Below are positions 1-7,892 of a DNA stretch of 35,689 nucleotides, piece after piece. The stretch's first letter is position 1, and every line of letters starts with the position of its first letter. The translations under genes and the position numbers were made by a program. Under the pieces are notes generated by a model. It saw only the letters and a program-made list of their open reading frames with translations, made no database searches and was not told where the DNA came from. Source of the DNA: Flavobacterium daemonense (lineage in GTDB: Bacteria > Bacteroidota > Bacteroidia > Flavobacteriales > Flavobacteriaceae); assembly GCF_007341385.1 (NCBI RefSeq), contig NZ_VJYD01000022.1:1-35689 (forward strand), read 5' to 3'.

Positions 1-13
1 AGTACACCTATTA

Positions 14-102
14 TATATATGTATGGTTTCCGTTGCGCACAAGACGCACTGCTGTGCGCCTCTACGGAAAATTGGGATGCAAAAAATACTAATACATATA
101 TA
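14..102. repeat. Nested palindromic repeat element
   Basis: Three nested pairs of inverted arms are visible. The outer AT arm TATATATGTAT (14-24) pairs with ATACATATATA (92-102), TTTCCGT (27-33) pairs with ACGGAAA (64-70), and GCGCACA (35-41) pairs with TGTGCGC (53-59), leaving an 11-base loop. No ORF is present. It looks like a dispersed REP/MITE-like intergenic palindrome of the kind common in Flavobacteriaceae; that identity is inferred and copy number was not tested. Confidence 0.6.
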
Positions 103-113
103 TGTATAAAAAC

Positions 114-144
114 AAACCCGACAGGTTTTTAAACTGTCGGGTTT
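114..144 (-). terminator. Hairpin, probable terminator of the DUF4294 gene
   Basis: AAACCCGACAG (114-124) pairs perfectly with CTGTCGGGTTT (134-144) around a 9-base loop. Read on the minus strand it follows the DUF4294 stop codon by 35 bases and is followed by GTTTTTAT. The same stem occurs again at 26236-26268 away from any obvious gene end, so it may be a dispersed hairpin used here as a terminator. Confidence 0.6.
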
Positions 145-179
145 GAGGATGTAGACGTATATATTATTATGTAATGATT

Positions 180-860
180 TTATTTGTCGGCTGGGGCTTT
201 TGCTTTTTCTTCCCATTTATTCATTAAATCATTATAATCAACTGGATTTGCTGCTTTCTGATTTACCAATCTGCCAGATTCAAAGGCACGCTGAAGAATG
301 GTTTCAATTAAATAATCTTCATTTACCTCGTAGGGTTTGTATTCAGCCTTTAAACTTATATCAAATAAATTGGCTGTTGTATTTGAAACAAACGCTTTGA
401 ATCCGCTTTTTAAGGTTTTTATTAAATCATAAGTTGTAATTCCGGTTTGGCGATGAACCAGTTTTACCAGAATCTGGCCTTGTTTACGTGAAAGTTTTTT
501 TAGTCGGTCTTCAAATTCATTGTTTAGATAGTCTTCAACGATTTTGAAGTATTTCTTTTTCTCGCGATTTGAATTCAAACGAGCCATTCCTTTATTTAAT
601 GCAGTCAATCGATCTGCAGCTAATTTTGCATACGGATAAACTTTATAAACTCTATTCTGAAGAATCAAGAACTGTTTCTGCGCTTCCGGATCAAGCTTTT
701 CTTTAGTAATAATAATCTCTGGAAGTTCAATTGTATCATTAAGGATCGAATCCTTTTCGGTTAAAACATAGCCCATTTGCTGGTTTTCTTTCGGGGTAAC
801 CTGAGCATGGCTTGAAAATGAAAACAATATAAAGAATAAAAGAATACTGGTAAATCTCAT
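180..860 (-). CDS. DUF4294 domain-containing secreted protein
   Basis: A 226-residue protein of the DUF4294 family, which is largely confined to Bacteroidota and has no established function. The start was placed at 860 because this gives a clean signal peptide (short basic N-terminus, a hydrophobic run of about 12 residues, cleavage after SSHAQ). The open frame extends upstream to 929, but that stretch would bury the signal sequence behind 23 unlikely residues. The mature part is charged and rich in Lys and Glu, with conserved-looking segments such as NRVYKVYPYAKLAADRL and a C-terminal Lys-rich tail. It is divergent from the M42 peptidase gene with an 81-base spacer. A periplasmic or envelope location is inferred from the signal peptide only. 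Confidence 0.8.
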   Translation of the reverse strand: MRFTSILLFFILFSFSSHAQVTPKENQQMGYVLTEKDSILNDTIELPEIIITKEKLDPEAQKQFLILQNRVYKVYPYAKLAADRLTALNKGMARLNSNREKKKYFKIVEDYLNNEFEDRLKKLSRKQGQILVKLVHRQTGITTYDLIKTLKSGFKAFVSNTTANLFDISLKAEYKPYEVNEDYLIETILQRAFESGRLVNQKAANPVDYNDLMNKWEEKAKAPADK

Positions 861-910
861 CGAGTCATAATTTAAATGTAAAATTATATATTTATATACA
901 ACTCTAATAC

Positions 911-918
911 CAAATTTA
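911..918 (-). promoter_or_regulatory. -7 element of the DUF4294 gene
   Basis: TAAATTTG on the minus strand matches the Bacteroidota -7 consensus TANNTTTG and lies about 50 bases upstream of the chosen start at 860. This also supports that start over the one at 929, which would lie upstream of the transcript. No clear -33 TTTG is seen at the usual spacing. Confidence 0.45.
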
Positions 919-941
919 TAAATTAGCAAAAAAATATTTTT

Positions 942-2030
942 ATGAGTTCAGATTCTATCTTAAAAGATACTTCAATTGCTTTCTTAGAAAGCTACCTAAA
1001 TAACGCCTCTCCTACTGGATATGAAAGTGAAGGGCAAAAACTTTGGATGCAATATTTAAAACCATATGTTGATACTTTTATTACGGATACTTACGGAACA
1101 GCTGTTGGTGTTATAAATCCCGACGCGCCTTTTAAAGTTGTAATTGAAGGTCATGCTGATGAAATTTCATGGTACGTGAATTATATTACAGATGACGGAT
1201 TAATATATGTAATAAGAAATGGAGGCTCTGATCATCAAATTGCACCTTCAAAAAGAGTCGATATTCATACCAAAAAAGGAATTGTAAAAGGTGTTTTTGG
1301 TTGGCCGGCGATTCATACTCGTATGCACGATAAGGAAGAGGCACCGAAATTAAGCAATATCTTTATTGATCTTGGATGTGAGACTAAAGAACAAGTTGAA
1401 GCTTTAGGTGTTCATGTAGGATGTGTTATTACCTATCCTGACGAATTCATGATTTTGAATGAAAATAAATTTGTGTGTCGTGCAATTGACAACAGAATGG
1501 GCGGATTTATGATTGCCGAAGTCGCTCGTTTATTGCACGAAAACAAAAAAACACTTCCGTTTGGATTGTATATTGTAAATTCTGTTCAGGAAGAAATTGG
1601 TCTGCGAGGTGCAGAAATGATTGCACAGACTATAAAACCAAACGTTGCAATTATTACCGATGTTTGCCACGATACAAACACACCGATGATTGACAAAAAA
1701 GTAGAGGGAGATCTTAAAATGGGTAAAGGTCCTGTAATTGCTTATTCACCAGCAGTTCAAAACAAACTTCGTGATTTAATTGTTGACACAGCTGAAGAAA
1801 ATAAAATTCCGTTTCAGCGCAATGCTACTTCAAGCGCTACGGGAACAGATACCGATGCATTTGCTTATAGTAACGGCGGTGTTCCATCGGCATTGATTTC
1901 GCTTCCATTGCGTTATATGCATACGACCGTAGAAATGGTTCACAAAGAAGATGTTGAAAATGTGATTCAGCTGATTTATGAGACATTATTGAAAATTGAA
2001 AATAACGCATCTTTTTCTTATTTTAAATAA
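942..2030 (+). CDS. M42 family metallopeptidase (glutamyl aminopeptidase/endoglucanase-like)
   Basis: A 362-residue cytosolic di-zinc aminopeptidase of the M42 family (the FrvX/PepA-type TET peptidases), the usual length for the family. Metal-ligand motifs are visible: GHADEI near residues 70-75 (His71), RAIDNRMGG (bridging Asp183), QEEIGLRG (catalytic and ligand Glu217/218), ITDVCHDT (Asp240) and the C-terminal RYMHTTVEMVH. No signal peptide is present, so it acts in the cytoplasm, probably trimming N-terminal residues from peptides. The start at 942 keeps the MSSDSIL N-terminus directly before the conserved helix; no SD is seen, as usual in this phylum. It is monocistronic, bounded by a divergent gene and a hairpin at 2045-2078. 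Substrate preference cannot be read from the sequence. Confidence 0.9.
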   Translation: MSSDSILKDTSIAFLESYLNNASPTGYESEGQKLWMQYLKPYVDTFITDTYGTAVGVINPDAPFKVVIEGHADEISWYVNYITDDGLIYVIRNGGSDHQIAPSKRVDIHTKKGIVKGVFGWPAIHTRMHDKEEAPKLSNIFIDLGCETKEQVEALGVHVGCVITYPDEFMILNENKFVCRAIDNRMGGFMIAEVARLLHENKKTLPFGLYIVNSVQEEIGLRGAEMIAQTIKPNVAIITDVCHDTNTPMIDKKVEGDLKMGKGPVIAYSPAVQNKLRDLIVDTAEENKIPFQRNATSSATGTDTDAFAYSNGGVPSALISLPLRYMHTTVEMVHKEDVENVIQLIYETLLKIENNASFSYFK

Positions 2031-2044
2031 GAACTTATAAAACA

Positions 2045-2078
2045 TAAATTAGGCTGTTTGTATAAATGGCCTAATTTA
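2045..2078 (+). terminator. Hairpin after the M42 peptidase gene
   Basis: TAAATTAGGC (2045-2054) and GCCTAATTTA (2069-2078) form a perfect 10-bp stem 15 bases after the stop codon. No T-run follows, so it is a weak candidate for an intrinsic terminator. Confidence 0.4.
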
Positions 2079-2092
2079 TAAAACAACCCTAT

Positions 2093-2773
2093 ATGAAAAT
2101 TTTATTGCTCGAAGACGATTTTACCTTATCTAAAGAAATCTCAGCATTCTTTACTTCGAAAGGCTTCGAGTGTGTTCCTTATTATGATGGATCATTATTA
2201 TTAAAGAAGTATCTTCCCGAAGAATATGATTTAATTATTCTGGATATAAACGTTCCAGGCGCAAATGGTATTGATGTTTGCAAAGGTATTCGAGCAGTAG
2301 ACAAAAAAACGCCAATCATTATGCTGACGGCTTTCAGCGAAATTGAAGACAAATTAGCTTCTTTTGATAATGGTGCCGATGATTATTTAGTAAAACCTTT
2401 TCATTTTGAAGAATTATTTGCTCGAATTTCCTCTTTATTAAGACGAAAAGAGATTCCGCAACAGTCCGAGAAAAAAATCATAATTGAAGATTTGGAAATT
2501 CTAGAAGAAGAAATGAAAGTATTTCGCTCTGGCGAAGAAATCAAACTTACTCCGAAAGAGTTTAAACTGATTATGATTCTGGCTCATGCAAAAGGAAAAG
2601 TGCTATCTAAACAATTTATAGCCGAAAAACTTTGGGATTATCATATTGAAACCAATCAAAATACAATTGAAGTTTATATTAATTTTCTTCGAAAAAAAAT
2701 CGACAAAGATCACGAAACCAAACTTATTAGAACTAAAGTTGGTTATGGATATTATTTAAGCAATCAAGAATGA
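2093..2773 (+). CDS. OmpR/PhoB-family response regulator (metal-responsive, CusR-like by context)
   Basis: A 226-residue DNA-binding response regulator. The receiver domain (about 1-115) has the acidic pair Asp8/Asp9, phospho-acceptor Asp51, Thr79 and Lys101 in DDYLVKPF. A winged-helix effector domain (about 130-225) follows, with the transactivation-loop pattern TPKEFKLIMIL and the recognition region NTIEVYINFLRKKID, ending RTKVGYGYYL. It overlaps the downstream histidine kinase gene by four bases (ATGA), which implies a co-translated two-component pair. The efflux genes follow at once, and helically phased repeats at 4138-4176 are a plausible target. Metal sensing is inferred from context; the receiver itself says nothing about the signal. 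Confidence 0.92.
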   Translation: MKILLLEDDFTLSKEISAFFTSKGFECVPYYDGSLLLKKYLPEEYDLIILDINVPGANGIDVCKGIRAVDKKTPIIMLTAFSEIEDKLASFDNGADDYLVKPFHFEELFARISSLLRRKEIPQQSEKKIIIEDLEILEEEMKVFRSGEEIKLTPKEFKLIMILAHAKGKVLSKQFIAEKLWDYHIETNQNTIEVYINFLRKKIDKDHETKLIRTKVGYGYYLSNQE

Positions 2774-4128
2774 CATTAAAAAACAGGATATCACTTTTAG
2801 TCAGTTTGCTGTTTACAATCCTTTTTGGATTGGCTTCGACTGTGATATTTGTTTTGTATTCTAATTTTAGAAAAGAAGAATTTCGAGATCGTCTGGAAAT
2901 AAAAGCGCTTTCCAACATAAAACTTCTCGTAAATGTGAAAGAAGTCGATGATCAGCTTTTGAAAATTATCGATCAAAATTCCATTAATAAATTATATGAC
3001 GAAAAGACTTTAGTATTCGATTCGCACTATAAACTCATTTACAGCAGTATTGATGATGCCAAAATAAATTGGTCGATTGAGGATTTAAAGTATCTTAAAA
3101 AGCATAAAACCTTTTTTAAGCAACAAGGAAATTATGAAGTTTATGGCGTTTTTTATGATACAAAAGACCGAGATTTTTACGCCTTAATATCGGCAAAGGA
3201 TGATTATGGAAAACGAAAATTGCTTTTCCTTCGCTATACTTTAATAGTTTCATATATCTTTTTTACTTGTATTTGTTGGGTTTTAACATCATTTATGGTA
3301 AAAAAAGCGATGAATCCACTGAATGTATTTCATCAAAAAATTAAAAATATAAACGAGAACAATCTCGATACACGCGTAGAATCAAAAAGCAATAAAAACG
3401 AAATTGATTTGATTGCAAATGAGTTCAATTTTATGATGGACCGCATTGAGATTTCTTATCAAAAACAAAAAGAGTTTACAGCACACGCCTCTCACGAATT
3501 ACGCACGCCATTATCGAGAATTACTTCTCAAATTGAAAATGTCGCTGCTGATCCTGCAACATCCGAAAAAGGAAAATCTTTTTTAAAAACGATTTTATCA
3601 GATGTCAATCAATTAACAGAATTAATCAACTCTCTTTTAATTCTTTCGAAAATTGACAATAAAAACCACGAGAACACTGAAGTTCAACGAATGGACGAAA
3701 TCTTATTTTCGGCCATTGAAAATCTAAATAAAAGCTTTCCAGACTTTGTAATACTCTTTGAAATGGAGGAAAGCGAAAATCTAGATTCTGTTTTAGAGAT
3801 AAAAGGAAACAAGAATCTTCTCGAAATTGCGCTTGGAAATATTTTAAAAAATGCTTGTGTTTATTCTGATGACAAACAGGCTAAAGTAAAATTAAATGAA
3901 CACAACAATCATTTAGCAATTTCCATTTCTAACAACGGAAAAACATTGAGTGAAGAAGAACAAAAAAATCTTTTTCAACCCTTTATGCGTGGTCAAAATG
4001 CTAAAGGAAAAGCAGGTTTTGGACTAGGATTACGAATAGTTCAGCGCATACTCACACTACATAATTGCAGCATAACTTACAGTGTTCCAGAACAAAAAGT
4101 GAATTTATTTCAACTATTATTTCATTAA
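2770..4128 (+). CDS. Two-component sensor histidine kinase (CusS-like)
   Basis: A 452-residue membrane sensor kinase. Visible in order: membrane segment 1 (about 8-30), a periplasmic sensor region of about 120 residues (31-150), membrane segment 2 (about 152-175), a HAMP linker, a HisKA dimerisation helix with phospho-acceptor His242 in HASHELRTPL, and a HATPase_c domain with an N box (NILKNACVYS) and a G2 box (GFGLGLRIVQ). The G1 box reads ISNNGKTLS, with Asn where most kinases have Asp; the kinase may still be active because other boxes are intact. It overlaps the response regulator by 4 bp. Located 87 bases upstream of the efflux genes, it probably senses periplasmic metal, which is inferred from position. 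Confidence 0.9.
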   Translation: MTLKNRISLLVSLLFTILFGLASTVIFVLYSNFRKEEFRDRLEIKALSNIKLLVNVKEVDDQLLKIIDQNSINKLYDEKTLVFDSHYKLIYSSIDDAKINWSIEDLKYLKKHKTFFKQQGNYEVYGVFYDTKDRDFYALISAKDDYGKRKLLFLRYTLIVSYIFFTCICWVLTSFMVKKAMNPLNVFHQKIKNINENNLDTRVESKSNKNEIDLIANEFNFMMDRIEISYQKQKEFTAHASHELRTPLSRITSQIENVAADPATSEKGKSFLKTILSDVNQLTELINSLLILSKIDNKNHENTEVQRMDEILFSAIENLNKSFPDFVILFEMEESENLDSVLEIKGNKNLLEIALGNILKNACVYSDDKQAKVKLNEHNNHLAISISNNGKTLSEEEQKNLFQPFMRGQNAKGKAGFGLGLRIVQRILTLHNCSITYSVPEQKVNLFQLLFH

Positions 4129-4137
4129 TATTCTTTT

Positions 4138-4176
4138 TTAAGGTATTTTTAAGGTAGATTTTAAGGCATCTTAAAG
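4138..4176. promoter_or_regulatory. Phased direct repeats, candidate response-regulator operator
   Basis: TTAAGG occurs at 4138, 4149 and 4161, and TTAAAG at 4171, each preceded by a T-rich run. The spacings of 11, 12 and 10 bases place all copies on one face of the helix. OmpR-family regulators bind tandem direct repeats of this spacing. The third and fourth copies lie where the -33 element would be for the -7-like element at 4188-4195. Binding by the neighbouring regulator is inferred. Confidence 0.55.
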
Positions 4177-4187
4177 TCTGTCAATAG

Positions 4188-4195
4188 CATATTTG
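4188..4195 (+). promoter_or_regulatory. Putative -7 element of the efflux operon
   Basis: CATATTTG resembles the TANNTTTG consensus with the first base changed, 20 bases before the ATG at 4216. A weak -7 with no TTTG at -33 fits an activator-dependent promoter, with the TTAAGG repeats in the -33 region. Confidence 0.4.
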
Positions 4196-4215
4196 TACAA
4201 CTTAAAATTGATACA

Positions 4216-5463
4216 ATGAAAAAAGTATATGCAATACTTCTGCTTGCGTTTTTGAATCAGGCAGCAATGGCTCAAAACTCCGTCACGCTTCAAGACTGTG
4301 AGAGCCAATTTCTTAAAAACAATCTCTTTTTGCTGGCCTCTCAATACAATATTGATGCTTCGAAAGCGCTGACAATTCAATCGAAAATTTGGGATAATCC
4401 AGCACTTACCGCAGAATTAAATGCTTATAATCCCGAAGGAAACAAATACTTTGACGTCGGGAAAGAAGGGCAAAAATCATTTGGCATCGAGCAATTAATT
4501 TATTTAGGCGGTAAAAAACGCAACGAAGTGAAATTGGCACAAACCAATGAGCAACTTGCGGAATTGCAGTTTAATGATCTATTGAGAACTTTAAAACTTC
4601 AATTGCGAAAAAGCTTTTACACCGTTTATTACAACACAAAAAGCCTTGAAACTACGGACCAGCAACTTGCACACATTGAAGATTTGATCAACTCCTACTC
4701 TGTTCAGGCGCAAAAAGGAAATGTTCCGTTAAAAGATGTTGTTCGTTTGCAATCATTGTATCTCAATTTTAAAAATGAACGAATGGAAGTTGTCAATGAT
4801 AATATTGAAGAACAAGGAAATTTACGATTGCTTCTAAATTCAAAAGAAAATGTAGTTCCAGATGTTTCTAAAGACGAATTCAGCAAATATTTAAAAACTA
4901 TGCCATTCGATCTAAAGTCTTTAGAAGATCAAGCTATTGCCAATCGACCAGATTATTTGGCCAAACAGAAAGAAATTGATGCAAATGAAATTAATGTAAA
5001 ATGGCAAAAATCGCTTTCGATTCCAGATCTGACTTTAGGGGCAAATTATGATCAAAGAGGTGGCGCTTTTAATAAAGAAGCAAATGTATCACTTGGCATT
5101 CCGCTGCCGCTTTGGAACAAAAATAAAGGAAACATCAAGTATGCCCAAACTATTTTAGAACAGTCTAAAGTTGAAAAACAAAATTTTGACCTGCAACTGC
5201 AGACAGAAATTACTTCGGCTTGGAATAAATGGGAAGAATCACGAAAAAATTATTCGGTTATAAAACCTACTGTAAATGCTGACTTTGAAGCCGTTTACAA
5301 CGGAATGTTGAACAATTTTCAAAAACGAAACGTCAGTTTATTAGAATTTACAGATTTCATGGAAAGCTATAATCAGGCGACCATTTTAGTCAATGAATTA
5401 AAGAAAAAACTAGCACTTTCAGGAGAAGAATTAAACAGCACAATCAATAAAGACTTATTCTAA
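4216..5463 (+). CDS. TolC-family outer-membrane efflux protein (CusC/CzcC-like)
   Basis: A 415-residue outer-membrane channel component of a tripartite efflux system. The N-terminus is a signal peptide (MKK, hydrophobic stretch, cleavage after AMAQ). The rest shows the two-fold OEP repeat: long helical, coiled-coil-prone segments (roughly 95-190 and 310-410) alternating with short strand segments such as LTLGANYDQRGG and VSLGIPLPLWNKNKG, the latter a typical TolC-family motif. The size fits CzcC/CusC-type proteins. It is the first gene of the efflux operon, with 12 bases to the adaptor gene. It should form the trimeric exit duct for the RND pump encoded at 7893. Confidence 0.9.
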   Translation: MKKVYAILLLAFLNQAAMAQNSVTLQDCESQFLKNNLFLLASQYNIDASKALTIQSKIWDNPALTAELNAYNPEGNKYFDVGKEGQKSFGIEQLIYLGGKKRNEVKLAQTNEQLAELQFNDLLRTLKLQLRKSFYTVYYNTKSLETTDQQLAHIEDLINSYSVQAQKGNVPLKDVVRLQSLYLNFKNERMEVVNDNIEEQGNLRLLLNSKENVVPDVSKDEFSKYLKTMPFDLKSLEDQAIANRPDYLAKQKEIDANEINVKWQKSLSIPDLTLGANYDQRGGAFNKEANVSLGIPLPLWNKNKGNIKYAQTILEQSKVEKQNFDLQLQTEITSAWNKWEESRKNYSVIKPTVNADFEAVYNGMLNNFQKRNVSLLEFTDFMESYNQATILVNELKKKLALSGEELNSTINKDLF

Positions 5464-5475
5464 AAATATACGAAG

Positions 5476-6561
5476 ATGAAACATAAACTAATTATAGGAA
5501 TTGCAATCGTGAGTTTATCACTGGCAAGCTGCAAAAAAGAAGTCGAAAATCCGCAGACAAACACCTCTTTTGCATTAAGCGATGCAATGTTAAAAACCAC
5601 AACAACCGCTGTTGCACAAACAAAACCCGTAACAAATGAATTGAATTTTTACGGAAAAATTACAGCCGACAATAACAAAATGATTGATGTTTATCCGCTA
5701 GTTGGTGGAAATGTAATCAAAGTAAATGTTGAACTTGGAGATTATGTTCGTAAAGGACAAGTTTTAGCAACAATCAGAAGTACGGATATTGCCGATTTTG
5801 AAAAACAATCTCTTGACGCAAAAAGCGATTTATTGGTAGCAAAAAATAATCTGAAAGTTGCACAAGAATTATTTGACGGAAAATTAAATTCTGAAAGTGA
5901 TGTGCTTCAGGCAAAATCGGAAGTAAATAAAGCGCAGTCGCAATTAAGCAAAATTCAGGAAACCTATAAAATCTACAATATCAAAGCCGGTTCAATTTAT
6001 GAAGTTACTGCGCCAATTAGTGGTTTCATCATTCAAAAAAGCATTAATCAAGATATGCTTTTAAGAAACGACCGCTCTGAAAACATTTTTGATATTGCTG
6101 AAATAAGTGAAGTTTGGGCAATGGCCAACATCAACGAAATGGATATCAACAAAGTAAAACTAGGAATTGATGCTGATGTAACTACACTAAGTTATCCTGA
6201 TAAAGTTTTTAAAGGAAAAGTTGATAAAATTTTCAACGTGATTGATCCAGAAACTAAAGCAATGCAAGCTAGAATTAAACTTAAAAATTCTGATTATCTG
6301 CTAAAACCAGATATGAACGCCAATATAAAATTATGTTTCAAAGAAAATAATTCGATGATTGCGATTCCAAGCGACGCCATTGTTTTTGACAAAAGCAAAA
6401 ACTTTGTCATGATTTTTAAAGACAGACATAATATTGAAACCAGACAAGTTGATGTTTACAGAGTTGTTGGCAAAACTACTTATATCTCAAGTGGCTTAAA
6501 AGAAAATGAAAAAGTCATTACAAATAATCAGCTATTTATTTACCGTGCTTTAAACGATTAG
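5476..6561 (+). CDS. RND efflux periplasmic adaptor lipoprotein (CusB/CzcB-like membrane fusion protein)
   Basis: A 361-residue membrane fusion protein linking the RND pump to the outer-membrane channel. It begins with a lipoprotein signal (MKHKLIIGIAIVSLSLASC, lipobox Cys19). A barrel-sandwich/lipoyl half-motif follows (GGNVIKVNVELGDYVRKGQ, about 75-93), then an alpha-helical hairpin (about 105-160), the second lipoyl half (YEVTAPISGFII) and beta-barrel and membrane-proximal domains. No His- or Met-rich N-terminal metal-binding stretch of the CusB or CzcB kind stands out, so the ion cannot be judged from this protein. It sits 12 bases after the TolC gene and 4 bases before the porin gene. 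Confidence 0.9.
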   Translation: MKHKLIIGIAIVSLSLASCKKEVENPQTNTSFALSDAMLKTTTTAVAQTKPVTNELNFYGKITADNNKMIDVYPLVGGNVIKVNVELGDYVRKGQVLATIRSTDIADFEKQSLDAKSDLLVAKNNLKVAQELFDGKLNSESDVLQAKSEVNKAQSQLSKIQETYKIYNIKAGSIYEVTAPISGFIIQKSINQDMLLRNDRSENIFDIAEISEVWAMANINEMDINKVKLGIDADVTTLSYPDKVFKGKVDKIFNVIDPETKAMQARIKLKNSDYLLKPDMNANIKLCFKENNSMIAIPSDAIVFDKSKNFVMIFKDRHNIETRQVDVYRVVGKTTYISSGLKENEKVITNNQLFIYRALND

Positions 6562-6565
6562 GAAA

Positions 6566-7831
6566 ATGGAAAAATCTGTAAAAATACTGGGGTTTGCAAC
6601 GTTATTTGTTTCAACGCTTTCATTTTCTCAAGAAACAGATTCGATCCGAAAATATAGTCTGAAATTTCAAATGACGTCCATATATCAATATCATCCCGCT
6701 TTTCATGCTGATTATTCTGGTGAAAATAGTATGCATCCTGAAGATGAAGGCGCATTATCATTGACATCAACGCTATATCTCGATGTTCCGCTTTGGAAAG
6801 GAGCAACTGCAACTTTTAATCCAGAAATGTCTGGCGGAGAAGGATTATCACAAGCAAGAGGATTAGGAGGTTTTCCAAATGGGGAAACTTTCAGAATTGG
6901 TGATACAAAACCTGTTGTTTATGTGGCGCGAATGTTATTGGAGCAAAAATTTCAATTTAAAAACAATCAATCATTGCAATTGGTTTTTGGAAAATTTGGA
7001 TTATCGGACTATTTCGACAATAGTCTTTATTCACACGATCCGAGAACGCAATTTTTAAACTGGTCGCTTATGACGTATGGAGCATGGGACTATGCCGCGA
7101 ACACAAGAGGTTATACCGATGGATTGTACGTTAATTATCAGTTTGATACTTGGCAAGTTAGAGCTTCGTTAACCGCATTGCCAACTTATGCAAATGGTCC
7201 AAATGTTGAATTCAGCTTTGCCAATTCGAATGCGATAAACATTGAAGTGGAGAAAAAAATTGTCTTTAAAAATAATGATACCGGCAATATAAAATTATTA
7301 GGTTTTAGAAATGTCGCCGGAATGGGAAATTATGATGAAGCAAATACCAATTTTACAACAACTCCAGATATTCAAAGTACTAGGCAAGATGGCCGCACGA
7401 AATACGGAATTGGGTTAAATATGGATTATACACATAAAGATAATTGGGGACTTTTTGGGCGAATAAGCTATAATGACGGAAAAAACGAAACCTGGGCTTT
7501 TACAGAAATAGACCGATCGGCTCAATTGGGAATTCATTTGAATGGAAAGATGTGGAATCGGACAGATGATTTTGGAGGAATTGCTCTCGTCGCAAACGGA
7601 CTATCAAATTCTCATAAAGAATATCAAAAACTTGGTGGAAACGGTTTTATGATTGGCGATGGAACTTTGAATTATGGCGTTGAGCAAATTGTTGAAGTAT
7701 TTTATTCCTTTTTAGTTCCAAATACACACATCACATTATCCCCAGATTATCAATTTGCAATGAATCCGGCATATAATAAAGACCGAGGCCCAATACAGTT
7801 TTTTGCCTTGCGTTTTCATACCGAATTCTAA
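6566..7831 (+). CDS. Outer-membrane beta-barrel porin (OprB-like carbohydrate porin) inside the efflux operon
   Basis: A 421-residue protein with a signal peptide (MEKSVKILGFATLFVSTLSFSQ) and many short amphipathic strands separated by Gly/Asn/Asp turns. It ends in HTEF with a C-terminal Phe, the usual sorting signal of outer-membrane barrels. Segments such as GATATFNPEMSGGEGLS, RMLLEQKFQF and FGKFGLSDYFDNSLYSHDPR resemble the OprB/carbohydrate-selective porin superfamily; this is family resemblance judged by eye. It lies 4 bases after the adaptor gene and 61 bases before the RND pump gene, so it is probably co-transcribed. A role in metal efflux is suggested only by position; it could equally be an uptake or leak pore that is regulated together with the pump. 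Confidence 0.7.
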   Translation: MEKSVKILGFATLFVSTLSFSQETDSIRKYSLKFQMTSIYQYHPAFHADYSGENSMHPEDEGALSLTSTLYLDVPLWKGATATFNPEMSGGEGLSQARGLGGFPNGETFRIGDTKPVVYVARMLLEQKFQFKNNQSLQLVFGKFGLSDYFDNSLYSHDPRTQFLNWSLMTYGAWDYAANTRGYTDGLYVNYQFDTWQVRASLTALPTYANGPNVEFSFANSNAINIEVEKKIVFKNNDTGNIKLLGFRNVAGMGNYDEANTNFTTTPDIQSTRQDGRTKYGIGLNMDYTHKDNWGLFGRISYNDGKNETWAFTEIDRSAQLGIHLNGKMWNRTDDFGGIALVANGLSNSHKEYQKLGGNGFMIGDGTLNYGVEQIVEVFYSFLVPNTHITLSPDYQFAMNPAYNKDRGPIQFFALRFHTEF

Positions 7832-7892
7832 TATTATAAAGAAAACGTCAGAAATAAAAAATAAAAATTCATCATAAAAAATACTTTTTAAA

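Noticed and set aside
861..929. Longer N-terminus for the DUF4294 protein.
   Set aside because: The extra 23 residues precede a clear signal peptide, and the -7 element at 911-918 falls inside this stretch.
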